The notes below the pieces were generated by a model. The model had not been told where the DNA came from. It saw only the letters and a list, made by a program, of their open reading frames with translations, and ran no database searches. 64,000 nucleotides of DNA. Source: Cupriavidus alkaliphilus. Its GTDB lineage: Bacteria > Pseudomonadota > Gammaproteobacteria > Burkholderiales > Burkholderiaceae. The stretch covers positions 186,001 through 250,000 of the forward strand of contig NZ_FMAD01000010.1 in NCBI RefSeq assembly GCF_900094595.1, written 5' to 3'. Of this stretch, positions 36,723-44,438 are shown piece after piece; positions within the stretch are counted from its first letter, which is position 1, and each line of letters starts with the position of its first letter. Made by a program: the position numbers and the translations under genes.

Positions 36723-37922
36723 TCATGCAAGGCGCCGGAACAGGTTTCCCGGTAGACGCTCGGCATGCCCGGCCAGTTCCAGCTCAAGCAGGCGCGCCGC
36801 GGCGGCGTCCGGGGGCTGGCCGCTGCGCTCGCACAGCGCATCCAGCGTAACCGGATCGTAGCCGAGGGCGGCCAGCAGGGGGTCGGCGGGATCGGCAAAT
36901 TCAGACTGGTCCGAAGCCGGCGGCGATGCCACGGCCTGCGCTCGCGGCCGGCCAGGCACCGGTGCGGCCGGCCCCAGATTGATTTCCTCCAGCACGTCCT
37001 GGGTGCGCTCCACCAGCTTGGCGCCCTGGCGGATCAGCAGGTGGCACCCCTGCGACAGCGGCGCGTGGATCGATCCCGGCACCGCGAACACCTCGCGCCC
37101 CAGCTCCGCGGCCAGCCGCGCGGTGATCAGCGAGCCCGATCGCGCCGCCGCTTCCACCACCAGCACTCCATGCGCCAGCGCTGCGATGATGCGGTTGCGG
37201 CGCGGGAAGTTGGCCGGCAGGCCCTGCATGCCGAGCGGGAATTCGGTAACCACGGCGCCGCGCCGGGCAACCTCATGGGCCAGGGCCAGGTTGTCAGAGG
37301 GATAGACCCGGTCGGCCCCCGTCCCCGTGACCGCGATGGTGCCGCCGCAGCCAGTCAGGCCGCCGGCATGGGCGGCGGCGTCGATGCCCAGCGCCAGGCC
37401 GGAGATCACGGTCAGGCCCGCCTCGGACAGCTCGCGCCCGAACGCCTGCGCATCGCGCTTGCCCTGCTCGGTGGCATTGCGCGCGCCGACGATGGCGACT
37501 GCGGGGCGGGCCAGCAGCGCGGGATCGCCTTTGATATATAGCAGCGGCGGCGGATCGTGCAGGTCGAACAGGCGGCGAGGGTAGGCATCGTCGGCCAGCG
37601 TCAGCAGGTGGTTGCCGGGCGTGCGCAGCCACGCCAGCGTGCGTTCGACCAGCGCCGGCAGCCCGGCCCCCGGCGTGGCCAGCAGCGCGCGCGCCAGCTT
37701 GGCCGGGACCACGGCAGACAGCGCCGTCACGCTCTGCGCCAACACCTGCCGCGGCAGCCCGAACGCGGCCAGCAGCAGGCGCACCGCGACCGGACCGACG
37801 CCGGGGGCACAGGCGAGTTGCAGCCAGGCCTTCAGGTCGTCGGCATCGCGGATGGCGGCTGGCGCGCCGGCGCCGGCATGGCAGGGGGATGCGGCGCCGA
37901 CAGGCGCCGCCGGAGATGTCAC
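36723..37922 (-). CDS. dprA: DNA-processing protein DprA/Smf
   Basis: This protein of about 399 residues protects incoming single-stranded DNA and loads RecA in natural transformation. It has a SAM-like N-terminal region (about 25-95) and the Rossmann-like core with AIVGARNATEQGKRDA and GGTIAVTGTGADRVYP. Farther on are FPRRNRIIAALAHGVLVVEA, the family hallmark, and a C-terminal winged helix (LDALCERSGQPPDAAAARL). The start is non-ATG: GTG at 37922 or TTG at 37925, with no clear ribosome site. It begins only 10 bases after the LysM-gene stop. No other competence gene is in the window. Confidence 0.93.
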   Translation of the reverse strand: MTSPAAPVGAASPCHAGAGAPAAIRDADDLKAWLQLACAPGVGPVAVRLLLAAFGLPRQVLAQSVTALSAVVPAKLARALLATPGAGLPALVERTLAWLRTPGNHLLTLADDAYPRRLFDLHDPPPLLYIKGDPALLARPAVAIVGARNATEQGKRDAQAFGRELSEAGLTVISGLALGIDAAAHAGGLTGCGGTIAVTGTGADRVYPSDNLALAHEVARRGAVVTEFPLGMQGLPANFPRRNRIIAALAHGVLVVEAAARSGSLITARLAAELGREVFAVPGSIHAPLSQGCHLLIRQGAKLVERTQDVLEEINLGPAAPVPGRPRAQAVASPPASDQSEFADPADPLLAALGYDPVTLDALCERSGQPPDAAAARLLELELAGHAERLPGNLFRRLA

Positions 37923-37932
37923 CAAGAGCGGC

Positions 37933-39117
37933 TCAGCGCGGCGAGGTGGCGCGGTCGCCGACCGCGATCACGTTGGAAGCGTCGGTAACCAGCGCATACG
38001 AGACGCCGGGAAACACGCGGAAGACAAAGGCCAGCCCGTAGCGCTCGTCCGGCAGCCGGATGGCGCGGTTGCTGTCGGTCTTGTCGGTCACGGTCTCGCC
38101 GGTGCGCGACAGGGCCAGCACGTGGCCCGGCTCCACCCCGGCCCGGCTGCCGAGGTTGAGCACCACCACCTGCCTGGCGCCACCGAACTCGACCCCGCCA
38201 TAGACCTTGGCGACGCGGCCGTCGAGCTGCGCGTCGGGCGCGTGCGGCACGTAGCGCAAGGCTTCGCGCGCGGGTTGCGGCATCAGCAGCGTGCCGACGC
38301 CCATCTCCTGCCTGGCCTGGGTGACCTGCATGGTCGAGACCGCGTCCGGGCCCTGCGCGCCCCGCGCCAGGCGCACATTGCCTTCATATTCGGCCTCGTA
38401 GCCCAGCACCGCCTGGGTCACGGGATCGCGCACCGGGGTGAGCGGGCGGTAGGCCTGCCAGTCGCTGCCCTGCGGCGCATCGGCGGGGATGCCGCGTGCG
38501 TAGCCAGTGTCGTCGCGGCCCAGGATGACGCGCGATTCCGACACCGCCACGATGCGCGCCGAGGTGTCGAGCGTGTCCTGGTCGACCACCAGCGGCCGGA
38601 TCAGGAACGGCTCGATTTCGGCGGCCGGGATGCTCAGGATGGCGGCGCTGTCGGTGGCGCCGCTGCGTATCTGCGGCGACAGGCGCACGGTATCGCCGCC
38701 GCCCGGCGTGGTCGACAGCCAGGCACGCCCGTCGCGCTGGATCAGATACAGGATCTGGCCCGGGTAGATCAGGTGCGGATTGCGGATCTGCTGCCGGTTC
38801 ATGCCCCACAGCTCGGGCCAGCGCCACGGCTGGCGCAGGAAGCGGCCGGAGATGCCCCACAGCGTGTCGCCGGCGCGCACCGTATATTGCGATGGCGCGT
38901 TGGCGGCAAGATCGGCCACGGGAATACCGTGCCGGGCGGTGCGCTGAGCTTCGGCCTGCTGGGCCGGCGTGACCGTCAGGTCAGCCGCCAGCGCCGGCAG
39001 CGCGGCCGCGGCGGTGAAGGCCGCGGCACTCAATAGTGGATAAGCAAGAAATCTGGGGATGAACGCGTGCAGCCTGCGGCCCGACGCCGCCTGGTGTTCT
39101 TTGGTAAGATCGCGCAT
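37933..39117 (-). CDS. Exported LysM-domain protein
   Basis: This 394-residue protein has an extended N-terminus followed by a signal peptide (about residues 22-45, ending ALA-ADL). A single LysM peptidoglycan-binding domain follows (YTVRAGDTLWGISGRF, about 78-125), with an uncharacterised C-terminal domain of about 250 residues rich in beta-strand character. LysM binds N-acetylglucosamine chains, so the protein should be bound to the cell wall in the periplasm. It is first in the run with dprA, a thioredoxin-like gene and topB, and is divergent from def, a pairing widely conserved in betaproteobacteria. Confidence 0.9.
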   Translation of the reverse strand: MRDLTKEHQAASGRRLHAFIPRFLAYPLLSAAAFTAAAALPALAADLTVTPAQQAEAQRTARHGIPVADLAANAPSQYTVRAGDTLWGISGRFLRQPWRWPELWGMNRQQIRNPHLIYPGQILYLIQRDGRAWLSTTPGGGDTVRLSPQIRSGATDSAAILSIPAAEIEPFLIRPLVVDQDTLDTSARIVAVSESRVILGRDDTGYARGIPADAPQGSDWQAYRPLTPVRDPVTQAVLGYEAEYEGNVRLARGAQGPDAVSTMQVTQARQEMGVGTLLMPQPAREALRYVPHAPDAQLDGRVAKVYGGVEFGGARQVVVLNLGSRAGVEPGHVLALSRTGETVTDKTDSNRAIRLPDERYGLAFVFRVFPGVSYALVTDASNVIAVGDRATSPR

Positions 39118-39277
39118 TTTCCTGACCGGCCGGTGGTTCGGCCGGATTGACCCGGGAGAGCGTGCCTGTTGCGGCGCGCCTTGAATTTTTGTACTTGCGC
39201 CCCGATTCTGCATGTAAACATCCGCCGCCGCAACGCGGCCCGGTTGCCGGCAGCAGCCGGCGTTGCGCCCCAGCATC

Positions 39278-39784
39278 ATGGCAAAACTCGACATCCTGAC
39301 CTACCCCGATCCCCGCCTGCACACCGTCGCCAAACCCGTGGCCGCGGTGGACGACCGCATCCGCCAGCTGGTCAAGGACATGGCGGAAACCATGTACGAA
39401 GCGCCCGGCATCGGCCTGGCCGCGACCCAGGTCAACGTGCACGAGCAGGTGGTGGTGATCGACGTCTCGGAAACGCGCGACCAGCTCCAGGTCTTCATCA
39501 ACCCGGAGATCGTCTGGGCCAGCGACAACCGCAAGGTGTGGGAAGAGGGCTGCCTGTCGGTGCCCGAGGTCTATGACCGGGTCGAGCGCCCCGACCGCGT
39601 GCGCGTGCGCGCCCTCAACGAGAAGGGCGAAAGCTTCGAGCTCGATGCCGACGACCTGCTGGCGGTATGCATCCAGCACGAGATCGATCACCTGCGCGGC
39701 AAGGTCTTCGTCGAGTACCTGTCGCCGCTCAAGCTCAACCGCATCAAGAGCAAGCTGCAGAAGCGCGAACGCACCCGCATGTAA
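39278..39784 (+). CDS. def: Peptide deformylase
   Basis: This 168-residue metalloenzyme removes the N-formyl group from new proteins. All three family motifs are present: GIGLAATQ near residue 46, EGCLSV near 90, and HEIDH near 134 with two metal-binding His. The length is standard. I chose the ATG at 39278 (MAKLDILTYPDPRL); the frame continues 15 bases upstream to another start. It precedes fmt in the conserved def-fmt order. A promoter is expected in the divergent gap 39118-39277. Confidence 0.97.
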   Translation: MAKLDILTYPDPRLHTVAKPVAAVDDRIRQLVKDMAETMYEAPGIGLAATQVNVHEQVVVIDVSETRDQLQVFINPEIVWASDNRKVWEEGCLSVPEVYDRVERPDRVRVRALNEKGESFELDADDLLAVCIQHEIDHLRGKVFVEYLSPLKLNRIKSKLQKRERTRM

Positions 39785-39889
39785 GCCGCCGCGCGGCAAT
39801 AAAGATGTAACAGCGCGCCGGAATCCTGCCACCCGCGTGCGGCAGCGGCGCGGGGTCTGTTATCTTTATGACTTCCGAAGAACCACGAT

Positions 39890-39911
39890 ACCGGCCGCGA
39901 TAGCGGCCGGT
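39890..39911 (+). other. GC-rich hairpin between def and fmt
   Basis: A perfect 9-bp stem (ACCGGCCGC with GCGGCCGGT) closes a GATA loop, 27 bases before the fmt ATG. There is no T-run, so it is more likely an mRNA-processing or translational feature than a terminator. Confidence 0.4.
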
Positions 39912-39937
39912 GCCATTTCAGGCCACGGAAACCTGCC

Positions 39938-40951
39938 ATGTCCCAAGCCAGCCCCTTGCGTGTCGCCTTTGCCGGCACGCCCGAGTTTGCGCGCGTCGCG
40001 CTGGAAGCCATCCACGCCGCCGGCTTTCCGGTGGTCGCGGTACTGACCCAGCCCGATCGGCCCGCCGGCCGCGGCATGCAGCTGCAGGCCAGCCCGGTGA
40101 AGCAGTTCGCCGTTGCCAATGGCCTGGCGCCGGTGCTGCAGCCGCGTTCACTGCGCCGCCAGGGCAAGTATCCCGAAGAAGCCACCGCGGCGATCGAAAC
40201 GCTTGCCGGGCTCGCACCCGATGTCATGGTGGTGGCGGCCTACGGCCTGATCCTGCCGGCCGAGGTGCTGACGCTGCCGCGGCTGGGCTGCCTGAATATC
40301 CATGGCTCGCTGCTGCCGCGCTGGCGCGGCGCGGCGCCGATCCACCGCGCCATCGAGGCGGGCGACGCCGAGACCGGCATCACGCTGATGCAGATGGACG
40401 AGGGCCTGGACACCGGCGACATGCTCACACGCGGGGCGGTGCCGATCGGCGCGGACGACACCACCGGCACGCTGCATGACACGCTGGCCGCGCTGGGCGC
40501 GCGCATGATCGTGGATGCGCTGCGGCAACTGGATGCCGGCCGCCCGCTGCCGGCCACGCCGCAACCGGATCAAGGCGTCACCTACGCCGAGAAGATCGCC
40601 AAGGACGAAGCGCCGCTGGACCTGCGCCGCCCTGCCGCCGAGCTGGCCAACCAGGTGCGCGCCTTCAACCCGTTTCCGGGCGCCACCGTGCAGGTAGGCG
40701 ACACCGTGATCAAGTGCTGGCAGGCCGTGCCGCTGGCGGCGGCCAGCAGCCTGCCGCATCCGCCCGGCACGGTGCTAGCGTCCGACGCCGCCGGCGTCCT
40801 GATTGCCTGCGGCGAGGGCAGCGCACTGCAGGTCACCGAGCTGCAGAAGCCGGGCGGGCGCCGCCAGCCGGCGCAGCAGTTCCTGCAAGGCCTGCCGCTG
40901 CCGCCCGGCACGCGCTGCGTGGTGCCCGGCGAGGGCAGCGCGGCGGCCTGA
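39938..40951 (+). CDS. fmt: Methionyl-tRNA formyltransferase
   Basis: This 337-residue enzyme formylates initiator Met-tRNA using 10-formyltetrahydrofolate. The N-terminal catalytic domain opens LRVAFAGTPEFARVAL and contains the hallmark NIHGSLLPRWRGAAPI near residue 120, with the catalytic Asn and His. The C-terminal tRNA-binding domain contains NQVRAFNPFPGA. It follows def by about 150 bases. The ATG has a modest purine-rich upstream region (GGAAACC). Length and motifs are standard. Confidence 0.97.
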   Translation: MSQASPLRVAFAGTPEFARVALEAIHAAGFPVVAVLTQPDRPAGRGMQLQASPVKQFAVANGLAPVLQPRSLRRQGKYPEEATAAIETLAGLAPDVMVVAAYGLILPAEVLTLPRLGCLNIHGSLLPRWRGAAPIHRAIEAGDAETGITLMQMDEGLDTGDMLTRGAVPIGADDTTGTLHDTLAALGARMIVDALRQLDAGRPLPATPQPDQGVTYAEKIAKDEAPLDLRRPAAELANQVRAFNPFPGATVQVGDTVIKCWQAVPLAAASSLPHPPGTVLASDAAGVLIACGEGSALQVTELQKPGGRRQPAQQFLQGLPLPPGTRCVVPGEGSAAA

Positions 40952-41132
40952 GCGGGCAGCCCTTTGCCGCACATGGCGCTCGATGTGCCGCGGACGGCGC
41001 CCCCCTGCCTGCAAGTGAGCAACATTGCAAAGGCCATTGGACGGCCGTTGAATTTTCTGCGATCGGCCCCTATCTAACGGGCATCGCGTCAGCTTTTCCG
41101 GGGCGCGTCACGATTTCACGGAGATCACCGCA

Positions 41133-41993
41133 ATGTTCAACTGGGTCAAGACCTTCATGCTGATGGCGGCCATCACGGCGCTGTTCATCGTCATCGGCGG
41201 CATGATCGGCGGGCGCAGCGGCATGATGTTCGCGCTGCTGATCGCGCTGGGCATGAACTTCTTCTCCTACTGGTTCTCGGACAAGATGGTCCTGCGCATG
41301 TACAACGCGCAGGAAGTCGATGCCGGCAGCGCGCCGCAGTTCTACGGCATGGTGCAGGACCTGGCGCAGCGCGCCGGCCTGCCGATGCCGCGCGTCTACC
41401 TGATCAACGAAGACGCGCCCAACGCCTTTGCCACCGGCCGCAATCCGGAACATGCCGCGGTGGCGGCCACCACCGGTATCCTGCGCGTGCTGTCCGAGCG
41501 TGAGCTGCGCGGCGTGATGGCGCACGAGCTGGCCCATGTGCGCCACCGCGACATCCTGACCTCGACCATCGCCGCCACCATGGCCGGCGCGATCTCGGCG
41601 CTGGCCAATATGGCGATGTTCTTCGGCGGGCGCGACGAGAACGGCAACCGCACCAACCCGATCGCCGGCATTGCCGTGGCCATCCTGGCGCCGCTGGCGG
41701 CCTCGCTGATCCAGATGGCGATCTCGCGCGCGCGCGAATTCGAAGCCGACCGCGGCGGCGCCGAGATCAGCGGCGACCCGCAGGCGCTGGCCAGCGCGCT
41801 GGACAAGATCCACCGCTACGCGCAGGGCATCCCGTTCCAGGCAGCCGAGGAGCATCCGGCCACGGCGCAGATGATGATCATGAACCCGCTGTCCGGCGGC
41901 GGCATCGCCAACCTGTTCTCGACCCATCCGGCCACCGAGGAACGCATCGCGCGCCTGATGCAGATGGCACAGACCGGCACCTACCCGGCCTGA
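41133..41993 (+). CDS. htpX: Membrane protease HtpX
   Basis: This 286-residue M48-family membrane metalloprotease has two N-terminal helices (about 6-25 and 30-48). The zinc motif is HELAH at residues 131-135, with the third ligand Glu in SRAREFEADRGGAEI, and two more hydrophobic segments lie around 145-190. It degrades misfolded inner-membrane proteins with FtsH and is often heat- or envelope-stress-induced. The ATG follows GGAGATCACCGCA. The order after fmt and before rsmB is conserved in the group. A strong terminator follows. Confidence 0.95.
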   Translation: MFNWVKTFMLMAAITALFIVIGGMIGGRSGMMFALLIALGMNFFSYWFSDKMVLRMYNAQEVDAGSAPQFYGMVQDLAQRAGLPMPRVYLINEDAPNAFATGRNPEHAAVAATTGILRVLSERELRGVMAHELAHVRHRDILTSTIAATMAGAISALANMAMFFGGRDENGNRTNPIAGIAVAILAPLAASLIQMAISRAREFEADRGGAEISGDPQALASALDKIHRYAQGIPFQAAEEHPATAQMMIMNPLSGGGIANLFSTHPATEERIARLMQMAQTGTYPA

Positions 41994-42035
41994 GCCGCCG
42001 GAAATCCGGGGCGCGGCCCCGGCACAAGGTAAACT

Positions 42036-42069
42036 GCCCGCTGTTCCGCGTGGACCGGCGGGCTTTTTT
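42036..42069 (+). terminator. Terminator after htpX
   Basis: GCCCGC (42036-42041) pairs with GCGGGC (42058-42063), with additional internal pairing, and is followed by seven T. Confidence 0.75.
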
Positions 42070-42134
42070 TGGCCCGTGCCCACGCCTTCCCGATTCACCG
42101 CCTTACCCGCTGCCTGATCCGCCGCCTGACCGAT

Positions 42135-43574
42135 ATGCGCCTGCCTCCCGATTCGCTTGCCTTCCAGATGCTTGGTGCCGCCGCCGCGGTGCGCGCCGTC
42201 AGCGAAGGCACGGCCTTGCCCCAGGCGATCGAGGACGCCGCCGCGCAACTGAAGCTGGACCGCGTGCGCGACGCCGCCACGCGCGGCGCGCTGCAGGACA
42301 TCGCCTACCGCACCATGCGCCAGTTCGGCACCGCGCGCGCACTGGTGACCAAGCTGGTGACGCGCCCGCCCGGCGCGCAGGTCGATTCGCTGCTGGCGGT
42401 GGCACTGGCACTGTTGCTGGAACATGCACCGGGCCCGCGCGAGCGGCACGACGGCGCCGACCCGGCGCGCCACGATGCCGACGCCGGCCGGCCGGGCTAC
42501 AGCACCTTCACGGTGGTCGACCAGGCCGTGAGCGCGGCCGCCTCCGAACCCAAGACCGCCCATGCGCGCGGACTCGTCAACGCGGTGCTGCGCCGTTTCC
42601 TGCGCGAGCGCAAGGCGCTGCTGGCCGAGGTCAACCGCGACGAGCAGGCGCGCTGGAACATGCCGCCGTGGTGGCTGCGCATGCTGCGCGAGGCCTACCC
42701 CGACCAGTGGATGGCGCTGGCCGCCAGCGCCAACGTGCGCCCGCCGATGACGGTACGCGTCAACACCGCGCGCGTGTCGGTGCAGCAGTACCGCACCGAC
42801 CTCGCCAACGCAGGCCTGGCCGGGCACGTCGTTGGTCCGCAGGCCGTGCGCCTGGTGCGCGCGGTGCCGGTGAACCAGCTGCCCGGCTTTGCCGAAGGCG
42901 CGGTCTCGGTGCAGGACGCCGGCGCGCAACTGGCCGCGCCACTGCTCGAGGTGGCCGACGGCATGCGCGTGCTCGATGCCTGCGCGGCGCCAGGCGGCAA
43001 GACCGGACATTTGCTGGAGCTGGCCGATATCGAAGTGACCGCGGTCGAAAGCGATCCGCAACGCGCCACCCGCATCGGCGAGAACCTGGCGCGCCTGGGC
43101 AAGACCGCCAGGATCGTGGTCGGCGATGCCAGCCGGCCCGCCGACTGGTGGGACGGACAACCCTTCGACCGCATCCTCGCCGACGTGCCGTGCTCGGCCT
43201 CGGGCATCGTGCGGCGCCATCCCGATATCCGCTGGCTGCGCCGCGAAACCGATATCGCCAAGCTCATCACCGAGCAGCGCCGCATCGTCTCGCAGCTTTG
43301 GCCGCTGCTGAAGCCGGGCGGCATCCTGGTCTATGTCACCTGTTCTATTTTCCCAACGGAGGGCGAGGAGCAGGCGCGCTGGTTTGGTGAGCAACTGGCA
43401 GATGCGATACGATTGCAGGCGCCGGGACAACTGCTGCCCGGCACCCATGCAACGCTTGCCGCGGGCGCGGACGGTGACAAGGCCACCCTTGACAGCACCG
43501 GCCGCACCGACGGTACCAGCCTGCCATCCGATCACGATGGCTTCTTCTACGCCCGCTTCCAGAAACGCGCCTGA
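42135..43574 (+). CDS. rsmB: 16S rRNA m5C967 methyltransferase RsmB
   Basis: This 479-residue protein has an N-terminal NusB-like RNA-binding domain (about 10-165) and a C-terminal SAM methyltransferase domain. The SAM loop is DACAAPGGKTGHLLEL, and the catalytic motifs are PCSASGIVRRHPDIRW and VTCSIFPTE. The two Cys are the nucleophile and its release partner. It methylates C967 of 16S rRNA. I chose the ATG at 42135 (MRLPPDSLAFQMLGAA); the frame upstream overlaps the htpX terminator. A small insertion rich in Asp/His/Arg (about 97-115) separates the NusB helices. Confidence 0.93.
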   Translation: MRLPPDSLAFQMLGAAAAVRAVSEGTALPQAIEDAAAQLKLDRVRDAATRGALQDIAYRTMRQFGTARALVTKLVTRPPGAQVDSLLAVALALLLEHAPGPRERHDGADPARHDADAGRPGYSTFTVVDQAVSAAASEPKTAHARGLVNAVLRRFLRERKALLAEVNRDEQARWNMPPWWLRMLREAYPDQWMALAASANVRPPMTVRVNTARVSVQQYRTDLANAGLAGHVVGPQAVRLVRAVPVNQLPGFAEGAVSVQDAGAQLAAPLLEVADGMRVLDACAAPGGKTGHLLELADIEVTAVESDPQRATRIGENLARLGKTARIVVGDASRPADWWDGQPFDRILADVPCSASGIVRRHPDIRWLRRETDIAKLITEQRRIVSQLWPLLKPGGILVYVTCSIFPTEGEEQARWFGEQLADAIRLQAPGQLLPGTHATLAAGADGDKATLDSTGRTDGTSLPSDHDGFFYARFQKRA

Positions 43575-43583
43575 TCTGATCCG

Positions 43584-44438
43584 ATGCCGAGCACGCCGCG
43601 CCTGTCAGGCTTTCGCGTTGAAGTGGACCTCCGCCGCAGACTGCTGGCGCGCTGGGCACTCGCGCTGCTGCTGGCGCTGGCCGCCGCGCTGTGGCTGCCG
43701 CGCGCCGCACAGGCACAGGTGATCGAAGCCACCGAGGCCCGCGTCGAATACCAGGACGGCGGCTTCGAGCTTGCCGCCAGCTTCGACTTCGACCTGCCGC
43801 CCGCACTCGAGGACGCGCTGCACAAGGGCATCTCGCTGTATTTCGCGGTCGACTTCCAGCTGTCGCGCTCGCGCTGGTACTGGTTCGACGACAAGCCGGT
43901 CAACACCACCCGCAGCGTGCGGCTGTCGTACCAGCCGCTGACGCGCCAGTACCGCATCTCCACCGGCGGCCTGCAGCTGCCGTTCACGCGGCTGAAGAGC
44001 GCGCTGCAGTTTATCCAGCGCGTGCGCGGCTGGCGCGTGTTCGAGCGCAACGCGGTCAAGCCCGGCGAGACCTACAACGCCGAAGTGCGCATGCGGCTGG
44101 ACCTGTCGCAGTTGCCCAAGCCGTTCCAGATCAACGCCGTCAACACGCGCGACTGGAACCTGGCGTCCGACTGGCGGCGCTTCACCTACACCGTGCCGAC
44201 CGACCTGAGCGCGCCGCCCGCGCCACCGCCGCAGCCGCCGGCACCGCCACCCGCGTTGCCCGCATCGCCCGCGCTGCCGGCCTCGCCGCCCATGCCCGCG
44301 CCCGCACCGTCGCCGGCCTCGATGCCTGCCGCGGCCAACGAGCGCGGCCTGATGGAAGGACGCGGTCTGTATCTGCAGGCCGCGTCGTACGCGCTGTCGC
44401 CGGCGATGCTGGCGCAGCCCGCGCCGAGCCAGCCATGA
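43584..44438 (+). CDS. DUF4390 exported protein
   Basis: This 284-residue protein has an uncleaved or cleaved signal helix (WALALLLALAAALWLPRAAQA, about 25-45). A DUF4390 domain follows (about 50-215), with repeated WYWF-like and LRYRISTGGLQLPF-like beta segments (here YRISTGGLQLPF). A Pro/Ala-rich C-terminal tail of about 60 residues ends the protein. Its stop overlaps the ATG of the sensor kinase (ATGA), so it belongs to the NtrYX-like signalling operon. The domain function is unknown to me; a periplasmic accessory or sensor input for the kinase is an inference from the overlap. Confidence 0.88.
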   Translation: MPSTPRLSGFRVEVDLRRRLLARWALALLLALAAALWLPRAAQAQVIEATEARVEYQDGGFELAASFDFDLPPALEDALHKGISLYFAVDFQLSRSRWYWFDDKPVNTTRSVRLSYQPLTRQYRISTGGLQLPFTRLKSALQFIQRVRGWRVFERNAVKPGETYNAEVRMRLDLSQLPKPFQINAVNTRDWNLASDWRRFTYTVPTDLSAPPAPPPQPPAPPPALPASPALPASPPMPAPAPSPASMPAAANERGLMEGRGLYLQAASYALSPAMLAQPAPSQP